A DNA stretch of 64,000 nucleotides from assembly GCF_020509005.1 (NCBI RefSeq), contig NC_063016.1, positions 372,001-436,000 of the forward strand. The letters are read 5' to 3'. Positions 22,928 through 32,971 of this stretch are shown here, piece after piece. The notes beneath the pieces are model-generated. The model had not been told where the DNA came from. It saw only the letters and a program-made list of their open reading frames with translations, and searched no databases. This stretch comes from Fulvia fulva (Eukaryota; Ascomycota; Dothideomycetes; Mycosphaerellales; Mycosphaerellaceae). Both the position numbers and the translations under genes were made by a program. Within the stretch, counting starts at the first letter, position 1. Every line of letters begins with the position of its first letter.

Positions 22928-23008
22928 CGCGTTTTACGCGAAGGAGAGAGGTGATCTATTAACTTAACTAATACGCTTGTTTACGCGACTATAGTTATTA
23001 TTAGTACG
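22928..23008. repeat. 81-bp direct repeat, copy 2
   Basis: Second copy of the block at 22794-22874, less altered by RIP (it keeps ACGCGAAGG and CTTGTTTACG). The 53-bp spacer between the copies is not repeated. Confidence 0.85.
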
Positions 23009-23063
23009 ATTTGATTATAACTACTAGCCTAACTAGATAGGCCGCTTATAAGACCGAACAAAC

Positions 23064-23152
23064 TATTACGGGTAGTGATCTATAAGATAGTATAGAGTTA
23101 CCGTAAAACAAGCGTTATTTAGTAAGGCTACGAAAGAGAAGCGCGAAGCGCG
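23064..23152. repeat. Rearranged LTR scraps of the Y/Z Gypsy family
   Basis: TATTACGGGTAG at 23064-23075 equals the first twelve bases of the Y/Z LTR in plus orientation. At 23127-23152 the block beginning GCTACGAAAGAG matches an internal LTR part in reverse orientation with two G-to-A changes. A complete 184-bp LTR is absent. These scraps lie where the 5' LTR of element Y should be. Confidence 0.5.
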
Positions 23153-23239
23153 TAAGATATATAGGGAAGCGCTAAGGCGCTAGTACGCGGGGAAGAGCCG
23201 CGGCGCGACGTTACGGTAGTAGTGAACCGTAATAAGCGA

Positions 23240-24775
23240 CTACTATAATACGTAGGCACGAAGAAGAAGGAGGACCTACCGGTTTACTTATAGAACCTAC
23301 CTTTATTAAACCGTAAGTAGCGGGAGGACCTTAAGAAGTAGGGTAAGTACTACCGCTACCGTATAGGCTCGTACGTATTAATAAACCCCGAATACCCGAT
23401 ATATAGTTACGATAGCGACTACCGCCCTCTACGCCTACGAAATAACGCGAACGCTAACCCGAACCTTAGCTCCCTTACTACCGACCTATAGTAATAGGGA
23501 AATAGTACGACCGCTACCTAAGCGTAGTAGATAGCGGTTAGTAACCGAACTTTCTAAGATAGAAAGAGTATAAGATTAAGAGATATAGAATATAAGAGAC
23601 GGACTATAGTAAGGAGCTTAAGATATCGGTATATATACTAGATAAATAACAACTAGCTATATACCCTTATATAGTATTACCCGTAATAATATAATATAAA
23701 AAGGCTCGCGGCCTTATAGATTCTGCCTCTACCTCTCTCTTTCTTAATTAGAAATTTATACGTAAATATATTACCCCCTTAATCCCTTTCACAAAGAATA
23801 GACGATTAATACTAGGAGATAGATCGGCTATAGCGCGTCAGTTTATATATATAGCGCTTATAGACGTAGTTATCGCCGGTTATTACGAGTAAATACTATA
23901 CTACGTTACCGACCTCGAATACGACATCGTCTTTAGACTACCGTAGCTCTCTACGTACAACCTAAATATCTTCTAGAAAACTAGCGAGGTGGCGTTTAGA
24001 TCTAACTACTACTTCGATCACTATCTATATAATAAGACATCGATAATAGTATAATCTCTAAACTATATCGGTAGAACGAAATATAGACTAAAGCCCTTTA
24101 CTAGCGAATTAGTAGGATTTATAGCCGGAGGGGCGGAGCTAGATATGTCCGCTCTAGAGGTAGATAAAGAGGTGGATTACTAGGAAGTCTCGTAGCGCGT
24201 ATAGGAGATATACGCGTACCGGCCTAGGGCTAAGTACTTCTATATTATACCTACGGGGCGCGAGGGTAACGATAATAACGACGATAGCCTTAAACTAAGC
24301 GCGATAGTAGCTAATAACCTAGATCAGTTCTTAAATAAGTAGTTTAACTACAATCCTAAAGAGAAGCTCCCGCCTATATACTACGACATTATAGATACTT
24401 TCTTAGTAAAGGACTACGAGGGACTCCTACCTTACCGACTAGGCATCGACTACGAGATTTATATTAAACCCGGTAGACCTTAAGAACCGCTATGCCGAAA
24501 GCTATACGGACTAGCCGAGAAGGAGAATAAAGCCGTTAAGAAATAGTTACTCGAATAGACTTTAGAAGGTAAGGTATATAAGGCCGGTTAGAAAATAAGC
24601 TAGTCACCGGTACCGGTATTAGTAGTAAGAAAGCCTAGAGGAGGGCTACGAGTATATATTAACTACCGTAGGCTAAATGCAATTACTATTAAGAATCGCT
24701 ATCCTATTCTATTAATATAGGTAACGCTTAACCGTATATACGGAAAGAAGTACGTTACGAAACTAGATATTATAG
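23240..24775 (+). pseudogene. Gypsy element Y, end of gag, protease and start of RT, RIP-degraded
   Basis: Plus strand. It begins inside gag: KKKEDLPVYL and NRK-REDLKK precede a zinc knuckle (about 23335-23400) whose Cys and His have become Tyr. The protease has GLIDSASTSLFLN (about 23720-23755), with DSA in place of DSG/DTG, and ARQFIYIALIDVVIAGYYE. Then come the linker and the RT start (EGLLPYRLGIDYEIYIKPG at about 24420-24475, [19 protein letters not shown] at about 24630-24685) up to KLDII at 24775. There LINE T2 cuts in, and the RT goes on at 29787. The protein order matches element Z, of which Y is a relative, but the N-terminal gag and a 5' LTR are not found. Confidence 0.85.
24763..24775. 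repeat. Target-site duplication of LINE T2 (left), 13 bp
   Basis: CTAGATATTATAG is repeated exactly at 29787-29799. The five bases AGAAG also occur upstream of both copies (24746-24750 and 29768-29772), so the original duplication may have been about 30 bp. Confidence 0.88.
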
Positions 24776-24905
24776 ATAGATAGATTTGTTATTCCCCTGT
24801 TCTAGGACCCTATCCGGCCTATGCAGGTATATATCTATTATTATATACAAAGGGAAACCCGAATAGGTGAAAACCCTTCCCGCCCCCGACTACTCCTTGT
24901 CTAGA

Positions 24906-27900
24906 TTAGCTTTCCCTCTGAACGTACGTAGTCCATGTCACTACCCCGTTAGCCCCCGCTCCTAGCCGGTCTCGTCGCGCTACGTCGTGTCCTCTCTTCC
25001 TGCACTGCTCCTACTAGGCGGTACTGTTCTAGCTAGCCCTTCTCTAGTATCCAGTTCGTAATGCGCCGTAGGTCTTCAGCGTTGTTAAGAAGTGCCCCAA
25101 TCGTCCGGTTCCTCGCCTTTGCCATCCACTCCCCCCTTCCTAGCGACCACCTCGGACAGACGAGGAGTGCGTGCCGTACGTTCTAGGAGCGATAGCCGTA
25201 GGGGCAGCTAGTATTCGTGTATCCTAGGACCTTCCTCTATAATAGGTACCCCTAGAGGCCGATGTGTTCGCTTCGCAGTTGGGTTGCTATGCTACTCTGT
25301 GCCCTCGTAAGGCGGTAGTGGATGAGCTTCGGGGGGTGCTTGACCGCGGATTTTGTAGCTAACCATTCCTTAGGTTGTCCCGCTGGCTAAGGGCGTCCAC
25401 TATGCCCTACAACCTAGTTGTTCCACCTCTCTTTCCATAGTTGCTCTACAAACGATTTCTCACCTTCCTATTGTGTTGCTAGCTGTTCGTCCCTTGCCCG
25501 GTAGTTCGGCTCGTTTCCGGGTCGAATGCCCTTATACGCTAGTACTGATTCGCGGGCCCTTGCGACTGTACTAGCGATGACCTTCTGTACTAGGTACTGT
25601 GCCGACTTGCCTAAGTAGGAGGTCCGTAGTCCCTAGATGTATAGGTCGATCGGCGGTATAGCGGTCTCGTGCTTAAGCATCCTCGTTGGTGTCGACTTAT
25701 ATGCCCCGGTGACCTTCCTTAGGCATTGGTTTTGGATCTTCGCTAGCGGCGCGACGAGTCCCTTCGATAGGCAGGCCCTCTCGCCTAAGGACCACACTTG
25801 GCTACTATAGGTAAGGACTGGCCGTATAATAGCCGTATATAGAAGTCGTGACTGCCGGAAGTCCGCCCCCTATGTGGACGCAGTGAGCCTCTGGCATGAT
25901 GCTATATTCTGTTTAGCTTTCCGTAATATTGCCTATACGTGCTTCCTCCACCGTAGCGCCGGGTCCACCTATAGTCCGAGGATCCTAAGCTGATTTGCCG
26001 GGTTAGTCGTATGCCCCTATATCTGGATAGAAGCTTGTATATTATAGAACCGTGGCCGGCGCGTAAAGTGTATCAGATTGTACTTTTCTAGGGCAAACCG
26101 AGCCCCGTGCCTCCTAGCCTAGTCCTCGCAGATCTTGTGCTTCTCTTCTAGTAGCCTACAGTTCTCCTTAGTCGAGGAAGACCACGCTAGGATGTTTGTG
26201 TCGTCTACGAAGCCGCTCGCAGCGGTGTTCTGGGATTCTAGGGCTAGGAGCAGCGTCGCTATAAAGAAGAGGAACAGAATAGGTACTAGCGTTGAGCCTT
26301 ACGGGATTCTAGTGTAGACTGCTTGAAATGGGCTTCTGTACTAGCCGACTAGGATCGACGTACTGCGGTTTTGGAGGTAGGACCGTACGAAGTTGACAAG
26401 CCACTCAGGGAGTCCTTTCGACCTTAGGATGTAGAGAAGCCGCGGGTGTGACACGTAGTCGAAGGCTCCCGATATGTCTAGGCTAAGTAAGGAAGCCACC
26501 TTGTCCCTATTCTTATACCAGATGGCCTTTACCTAAGAGGTGATAAGTTCTATCGCGGATAGCGTCGATCGCTGTGGGCGCGCACCTATCTAGGTGTCCG
26601 GGAGTAGGGAGTGTTCCTCTGCCGCCTCGGAGAGTCTCGTTACAACCAGCTTCTCAAGCGCCTTCCTAAGAGTGTTAAGGAGCGCAATTAGGCGGTACGA
26701 CTTCACCTGCGTATAGTCTTCCTTCTGCGGCTTACGTAGGACCACTGTCGTCGATTGTTTAAAAGCTATCGGGTGGTATCCGGTCTGTAGGCAGGCGTTA
26801 AAGATCGCTGCAACTGCTAGGGCTAGTTGATCTCTACACTTCTTTAGTAGCTCGTTTGGGATCCTATCCGGCCCCGGGGCTTTCTTCGCCGGCAACTTCC
26901 TTAGCACAGCGGTAACTTCTCCCTCGGACACCTCCTGTTGGACCGCGATGCTAGGGGCTAGGGGAGTAGAGCTGTTTATGTCGCTTAGATCAGCCTCGAC
27001 TAGGGGTGGGAAGAACTTGCTAGCCAGTAGACGCGCCTTAGCCTCGGGGTCGCTAACCGGGCCACTAGGCGATTGTAGCGCTAGGATAGAGAAGGAGGGG
27101 CCCTATATAGGGTCCTGTCGGGCCCATTTCGCTAGCTTCCACATCCTCTCTAGCTTGCCGGCGATTTCTTCCACTGTGGCCCTCTAGCCGACTGCTTTCT
27201 CCCTCCGTATTATGGCTTTCTTCTATTGGTATGCCTCCCTATATACGTTCCAGGCCTCCTCGCTATAGCTGCTCGTCCACACCCGGCGGGCTCTCCTTGC
27301 TTCTCTTACTACCGTAGTGCACTCCGGCGTCCAGTATAGTTTGGACTATGTCGTTGGTTAGGCAAGCGGAACGTGAAGTGAGGTCGCTTTTCTTATTTCG
27401 TCTGTCAACCCCTGGACTGCTTCGTCTATCTCGTCTTTACTGTTGTATTGCTGCTACGCGATCTGGACTAGCCTCTTAGAGTCATCGAGGTACGCCTAGA
27501 TGTTGGCCTAGTAGGCCTTTCCCCAGTTTGGCTTAGGGGTTCTCGCTGGTGTGCGTTGTATCTGTGTCGCAATAGAGGTCCTGACTGGTATGTGGTCTGA
27601 CGACGCCTCGAGTTCATGTTCGATCCCACAGTAGGTTACCGTGTAGTAGTGGCTATCTGAGATCTAGGAGAGGTCGATCGTGCCTTGGAGTCCCCCTCTC
27701 TTCCAGGTGCCCAGGTCCTTCGGGGTATTGAGGGCAATTGCGTTGCTCGCCATCAAGTCGAGTACTTCGTCGGCTATAGGGTGCGGCTGCATAAGGCTTT
27801 CCTAGGAAGGGTGGTGTATGTTGAAGTCTCCTACTACGATGTGGCACCCTTGTCTCTTAAGCGCACTGTCTAGGTGTCTGCAGACCCCTAGGTCGCGGCT

Positions 27901-28266
27901 AGACCTCGAGGCTGGCGGTTGCATGTATAGGTTGTGTATCCAGGTGCTACCCACGTGGAGGGAGGTAATATCGCCCCCGCCTTCTTCGTCTACGTAGTAC
28001 ACTACCTCCTAGTCGGATTCTAGTATGTCCTTACTGACATAGAAGCACGTGCGGGGTCTGCCGTCGCCTCGTAGGCATGTCGTATAGCCTAGTGACTTGC
28101 AGGTCGTTGGTCTCTTATGGTGCGGGTTAATCCATAGCTCCTAGATTGTAAGGACGTGGTGGACGCGCGGGTCCGCCTCGTATAGGAAATGGTTCTGGAC
28201 TATATCCTTGCTATAGTTAACGTTATACTAGATGATGCTAAGCGTGTCGAGGCTAGTTATCGGCAT
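24906..28266 (-). pseudogene. LINE T2 ORF2: endonuclease and reverse transcriptase, with stops
   Basis: About 1120 codons from the ATG at 28266 to a TAA at 24906. The N-terminal APE-type endonuclease nicks target DNA: SLDTLSII-YNVNYSKDIV at the start, VVGDFNIHHPS at about 27802-27835. The RT follows: KKAPGPDRIPNELLKK at about 26830-26880, KSYRLIALLNTLRKALEK at about 26655-26710, and an intact FVDDTN at about 26190-26215. A C-terminal part includes RHALLVCPRW (about 25140-25175). Several TAG codons interrupt it, all consistent with CAG or TGG origin. Two pieces (26590-26931, 27802-28002) remain open. The start overlaps the end of ORF1 by 14 nt. The terminal TAA could itself be a RIP product. 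Confidence 0.85.
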
Positions 28267-29740
28267 CGACAATCATTTCCTCTATATCGTCCTGTGTCCT
28301 ACTGCCCTGTGCGTCCTAGTCTACGCCTATCGGCTGTATACTAAAGGGGAGCCGGGCCTGGTTAGATTCCCTCGCCGTAGCTAGCAGAGCACGTGGCCTC
28401 CCGTACGCCCTAGGCTACGCATCCTTTACATCGTTCTCGGCCCTAGGGCGCTTATGCCCGACCGCCGCTAGTTGGTTCCGGTGTGGGCTAGCCTTACGGT
28501 CGCCGTAGAATCTTAGGGCGACGGTTCTGTTTGTGATTGCCTTGTTTTTCGCTAGTTTCCGCTATAGGCATTCCGCACTATACGATAGGTAGTGCCCCGG
28601 ACAGTTCGCGCACCGTCTCGTAGTCGATGTATAGTCCCTAGACATATAGTCTCCTATACAGTTCGAGCAGGCCTGCTTGTTTGTGCACGTGTAGGTTTGG
28701 TGTCCATACTGTTGGCATTTGAAGCATTAGAGGACACGAAAGGATGAGGAGTGCTTTTCTACTGTCTTGAGGCTATATTGCTAGACCAGGCCTTGTTCTA
28801 TCGCTAGATCCGCCGCTTTCGCGTCTTGTAGCCATACTATTAGCGCCGAGGCCTTCTTGCCTTCTGGCCATTTCCTATAGAGCCAAGTCGCCTTCTGGAT
28901 TAGAGAGTTAAGAGTGACCGGGTTGTCCTCTTAGAGAGCGCGTAGGTGACCCTAGTTAGTTAGGTCAAACTCCTTAGGCATGTCGTGGACTAGGATCGTG
29001 AATTGTTTCGTTAAGACCTTCGCTAATGCCGCAACCTTAGATGCCTACTGTAGCTGTGCCTCTAGGTGCCTCCTAGCAGTAGTAGAGCTAGTATAGATCT
29101 ATAGAGTGCCGTTAGACTGTTGGTTCACTACGACCACCCCTAGTTAGTTAATTCGTTAGGCGAGCTCCTTGTTCGATAGCTTCGCAACTTCGGCCTAGTC
29201 TTCCTTTGCTACAATGCGGATCGTAACTGCATCGTGCGTTGGGCGGGGGCCTAGTATCGATGCCGCGACCGATACCTAGCTATAGGGGTGTTGATTCCGG
29301 GTGGCCTTGCTAATCGCCTAGGACGTCGTCCTCATTTCTTGTTGCCCTCGGTGATACGACAGTACAAGCGCCGTGCGTAGCTAAGTGATCATTACCTGTA
29401 GAGACCGGTAAGGGAGCTGATCGTTAGTTTCTATGCTTTTTGCGTCCTCTATAAGTTGCTGCCAGTTGTCTTAGGGGGGCTTCGCCTGTAGGGCCGTAGG
29501 CGCCGTTAGTACCGTAGCCTGGGCTGCTATTGCCTAGGAGTTGCCTAATGTAGCTAGGCACCTCCGCGGCGTTTGGAGCTGAAGAAACAGGGTGAAGAGA
29601 GCTTCAAGCTGTCCAGATTGAATGGGGTAGAACTCCCTTAGTCCTAGGGGCAGTGGCCTGCTTTTTATATCGTTAGAATGGCCTTGATAAGAGCTTTCGA
29701 ATGTGTCGTGTTTTGGCGCAGAGATCGATGATTCCGTCAA
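28253..29740 (-). pseudogene. LINE T2 ORF1: nucleic-acid-binding gag-like protein, with stops
   Basis: It starts at the ATG at 29740 (MTESSISAPKHDTFES) and stays open for 68 codons to a TAG, then continues in frame through further TAG codons to 28253. The C-terminal third holds Cys/His knuckles, CFKCQQYGHQTYTC and then CSNCIGDYMS and CANCPGHYLSYSAEC, at about 28575-28740; these would bind LINE RNA in the ribonucleoprotein particle. An alternating Arg/Lys-rich tail follows. The length of about 495 codons is in the range for fungal LINE ORF1. The stop at 28253 overlaps the ORF2 start, which hints at coupled translation, but that TAG may have been CAG before RIP. Confidence 0.82.
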
Positions 29741-29786
29741 TGGTATAAGTTGGAGTTTTTTTTTTTTAGAAGGATATATACTCTAC

Positions 29787-29799
29787 CTAGATATTATAG
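29787..29799. repeat. Target-site duplication of LINE T2 (right), 13 bp
   Basis: Exact copy of 24763-24775. The RT frame of element Y resumes here. Confidence 0.88.
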
Positions 29800-30523
29800 T
29801 AGCCTTTAATAAGTTACGTATCGCGGAAGGGCACGAGTAGCTAATAGCTTTCGTAATACGCTACGGTATATACGAATGCCTCGTATTGCCGTTCGGTCTC
29901 TATAACGGACCCGTAACCTTTTAGTTATATATTAATAAGGTTCTATAGGAACATCTAGATAACTTTGTATTAGTATATCTAGATAACGTCCTTATCTTTA
30001 GCGACACTCTAGAGGAACACGTCGAATACGTACGAAAGGTATTAATTAAGCTACGAGATACCGGGCTTACTATTAATATCGATAAGTCCGAGTTCTACTA
30101 GGAACGTATAAAATATCTAGGCCTTATTATTATACCCTAGGGTATCGAGATAGACCCGGAGAAATTAGAATGTATATAGACCTAGGAAGTACTAACTAAT
30201 CTTAAGGATGTCTAAGCCTTCCTAGGATTTACGAACTTCTACCGTAGGTTTATTAAGGCCTTCTCTCGTATTACATCCCTATTAACTAACCTAACAAAGT
30301 TAGATAGGCCTAGTAATTATAAGAACCGCAGAATTAACTAGACTAATAATTGCTAGAGGGCATTCGAGGCGTTAAAAGTAGCGTTTAGTAAGGCAGGTAT
30401 ACTAGTATACTATATACCGGGTAGGTAGACCGTCGTCGAGACTAACTCCTTAGACTTAATTAATATAGATATACTCTTATAATACGACGAGTAGGGAGTG
30501 TTATATCCTAAAGCTTTCAAAAT
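29787..30523 (+). pseudogene. Gypsy element Y, RT palm/thumb and start of RNase H
   Basis: This continues KLDII with [13 protein letters not shown], then [32 protein letters not shown] (the YLDD site with the second Asp changed to Asn, about 29972-30015), [20 protein letters not shown] and VVETNSLDLIN. It stops at 30523 where the 5' LTR of Gypsy Z begins. The rest of the RNase H is found at 43091, beyond Z. The frame is closely similar in order and wording to element Z at 39.58-40.3 kb. Confidence 0.85.
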
Positions 30524-30707
30524 TGTTATAGGTAGCCCGCGACCCCCTACTATAGCTACGTCGGCCCGGCTAAACCGCGGACCTTCCGTATCGGGTTAGC
30601 GCGGCTTAGCTTTACTTTATAACTTCGCCGCGCCTCGCGCTCCTCTTTCGTAGCTTCGTAGAATAGCAACTATCTCGTTCGGACCCTATAATACGCGCGC
30701 CCTTATA
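30524..30707 (+). repeat. 5' LTR of Gypsy Z, 184 bp
   Basis: It begins TGTTATAGGTAGCCCGCG and ends CGCGCCCTTATA. It aligns over its full length with the LTRs at 42907, 51299 and 59688, with a few transition differences. The true right end was probably TTACA before RIP. Confidence 0.9.
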
Positions 30708-30720
30708 GTTTGTTCTACTA

Positions 30721-30750
30721 CCCTACCTAGATCGCGGATCTAGGTAAGGG
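30721..30750 (+). other. Near-perfect hairpin just inside the 5' LTR of Z
   Basis: CCCTACCTAGATC and GATCTAGGTAAGGG can pair around a GCG loop with one bulged base. It lies 13 bp after the LTR, in the leader, where primer binding, dimerisation or packaging signals usually are. Its function is not known. Confidence 0.6.
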
Positions 30751-30945
30751 ACGCGTAACAATAGGAATAGACAGAACCATAGAACTCGAGAACGCGTAGA
30801 GTCGTATTAGAATACAGAACACGGTAAGGCGTATAGCGCGTAGATACCTAGAGAACGTAACGTAGCGATATTATTAGTAGGTAGTCGCGCGCTCGTAGAT
30901 AGTTAGGATATAGGCACCGTTACGCCTCCCCCGAACCTAGACAAT

Positions 30946-32258
30946 ATGACTTTATAAATAGCGAACGGCGGTATACTACCGCTACCTAACTCTAAGGGCA
31001 AAAGTAAGTAGCGTATATCTCTTTTCCCCGACCTCTCCTCTTTCCCTTAGAGTTAGACATAGGACAACAACCGGCGGGTTATAGTAGACACCGGTGTCGC
31101 GCTATAACAAGAGATTAATAAAGCTTACTAGAAGGCCTTCGAGCGAGAAGAAGGTAGTAAGATTGACTTTATAGAACTGTTCGAGTTTAAGCTCGAAGAG
31201 AACCTAGGCGGCGACCTAGACGAGGTATATCTATTACTCGACGAGGCAGAACATATTCTCGTATCCGAATACTAGAATGTCACCCTAGACAACCTTACGA
31301 CCCTTATATCCTAACACCCGAAGACTACCTACGACTTCGTACTATAAGTAGTTAATACGGCGATTACTAAGGGCAGACAACTCGATATAATAGAGCGAGC
31401 TAACGACCTCTAGAACACCTAGTATACTACGCTATATACCGAATACGACTATATCTATAAGATACTACAAAGTAAAGAGCTTATTATATAGAAAATAGTA
31501 GTAGATCTTAAGAGTAAGAAGGATTACGACCTAGCTAAGTTATAAGAGCTAGAGAAGAAATATAAGGAAGCTAATAACCTATTTAAGCAGTTTAGCGAGA
31601 TCTACGAGAAGGAGAAGAAGAAGACACAAGATACTAAGGCAAAGAACTAGGCCCTATAACAAGAAGTCGATAACCTAAAGGCTCGGCTTAAGGTAGCAGA
31701 CACTATATAGAACGGAGGTAGGGGCCGCTTAGGCCGCCGACCCTCTCGTTCCCGCCTACGCGAGACCTTACTCGAGTAGCTATTACGTAGGTATCGCGAA
31801 GCTACTAGTAGAGGTAGCGGTAGCGGTAGTAGTAATAACGATAGAGACGACTATAACCGTAGTAATAATAGCCGAGGACGTAATAACGACCGTCCGCGAC
31901 TAGGACCTAATAATAGTCGTGACTCGAGAATACGTAACACCCGTACCTAGATACTACTAGTTGACCTTTTAGAACGTCTCTTTACTATTAACCGTACCCT
32001 TACTTACGGTATAGAGATCGGTAAGGGTATGCCTAACCCTAAGCACTTTAAGAACGATAATGACCCTAATTTTGACAGCTAGTATAGTAGTGTTCTCCTA
32101 AAGCTAACTATAGTAACCTTCCGTACTAAGGTAGATAGTCTACGCTTCGTATATAGGTAGACGTAAGGTTATCCTTAGCGAAGCATTAAGCCGAGGATCT
32201 CTATACCTAGACAGTAGTCCTTTAACGAGTTTAAGACTAGAGAAGAGTTATTAGATTA
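30946..32258 (+). pseudogene. Gypsy Z gag, N-terminal part
   Basis: From a possible ATG at 30946 (MTL, stop, IANGGILPLPNSKGKSK). It reads on through TAG/TAA: a Leu/Asp/Glu-rich part, a strong Lys/Glu coiled-coil region (LEKKYKEANNLFK-F, EKEKKKTQDTKAKN, about 31550-31670), an Arg/Ser/Asn-rich basic stretch (about 31720-31950) and the beginning of the capsid domain (KHFKNDNDPNF at about 32040). It ends at EELLD, where Copia1 is inserted, and goes on at 37605. The acidic coiled-coil N-terminus distinguishes this family from copies A and B. Confidence 0.75.
32254..32258. repeat. Target-site duplication GATTA of Copia1 (left)
   Basis: It directly precedes the LTR and is repeated at 37605-37609. 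The gag frame of Z is restored when one copy is read across. Confidence 0.92.
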
Positions 32259-32476
32259 TGTTGAGAATATGCAGGTCATAGGGTCAACATTGAGTGCTTA
32301 GGGGGATTAGTAATCAGGGCTTGCTAGTCAAGTCCTGAGTACAGCTGTCCCTCCTGAAACACCTACACCAACACCGGCGATACTGTATGTAGATACACGC
32401 TATCCCATTGGGTCCTTCTTCGTCTTTTGTGTGATCCGCCGTCTTCCACTGCTACGCAACTCGTACCTGTTTAACA
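32259..32476 (+). repeat. 5' LTR of Copia1, 218 bp
   Basis: It starts TGTTGAGAATATGCAGG and ends CCTGTTTAACA. It differs from the 3' LTR at about three transitions (for example CATTGGG against CATTAGG). Its CpG content is ordinary, unlike the coding region. Confidence 0.95.
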
Positions 32477-32495
32477 GGTTATGAGCCCGGGTTAG
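32477..32495 (+). other. Copia1 primer-binding site, iMet-tRNA anticodon-arm type
   Basis: GGTTATGAGCCCGGGTTAG lies directly after the LTR. GGTTATGAGCCC is the complement of the conserved anticodon arm of initiator tRNA-Met (GGGCTCATAACC). A cleaved tRNA half is known to prime Drosophila copia and yeast Ty5, and this fits that type. Confidence 0.75.
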
Positions 32496-32971
32496 TAACT
32501 CGGTGTTTCACCCTCGACAAAGTCGTATTGGAGTTATTCCTCTTCAGAACAAAAGGAAGGCAGACTGGAGGCCGCACCCGCATTGCATAGGAAGCTACAG
32601 CCGCGCTGTAGGTGCATATAAGACGTGAAAGAGCCTAGTGAGGCACTGTCAGACTCCGAGTCAGGGAGCCTGTGCCAATACCTTAGACAAGTGGGCGAGC
32701 TTACTGAGAAGAGTCGCTCTCCGGACATCGCGTTCGCATCGACTAACTGTTCCGTCTGAGAGAGCCGTAGTGTCTCAGAACACCCTCCCCTGAGAGAGCT
32801 ACAGACAGTGTCTCAGAAACACGATCCTTACGACCGACTTTCCTCGCTTTCTTGTGGACAGCCATTCTCTCCACTATCAACCTCGCGTTCGGTTCACCTC
32901 CTATCGATCCGATCGCGTACGAACGAATACCTTTCTTCTGTAGGCAGCCATCCTGTCCTATATATAAAAGC
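32496..32971 (+). other. Copia1 leader
   Basis: Untranslated DNA between primer site and gag. It is colinear with the leader of Copia2 (43477-43958), but Copia2 shows more RIP here. The open frames in it on either strand are not conserved as protein between copies and are taken as chance. Confidence 0.7.

Larger units (their letters stand above)
22641..23239. other. Non-coding junction between Gypsy H and Gypsy Y
   Basis: No frame can be read here on either strand. It holds two 81-bp direct repeats and rearranged LTR scraps, listed separately. By position it should include the 5' LTR and leader of element H (minus) and the broken 5' end of element Y (plus). No LTR end of H can be proven because its 3' LTR lies outside the window. 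Confidence 0.6.
24776..29767 (-). mobile_element. LINE T2, near full-length Tad1-like non-LTR retrotransposon
   Basis: It runs on the minus strand. The 5' end is marked by a 12-base T run on the plus strand (29756-29767); ORF1 and ORF2 follow; the 3' end is a short ATCT-type tail (24776-24790). It interrupts the RT of Gypsy Y between exact 13-bp duplications. RIP is present but mild: many CAG and TGG codons remain. The insertion is therefore younger than, or escaped most RIP acting on, the surrounding Gypsy layer. The two-ORF layout, zinc knuckles in ORF1 and the endonuclease-RT order in ORF2 fit the Tad1 clade of fungal LINEs. Confidence 0.88.

Noticed and set aside
23127..23152. GC-rich block considered as part of a tRNA or rRNA gene
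   Set aside because: No cloverleaf or rRNA signature; it matches an internal block of the Y/Z LTR in reverse.
26948..27187. Open plus-strand frames opposite LINE T2 (also 26135-26317 and 27685-27873)
   Set aside because: They are shadows of ORF2, which reads as endonuclease and RT on the minus strand.
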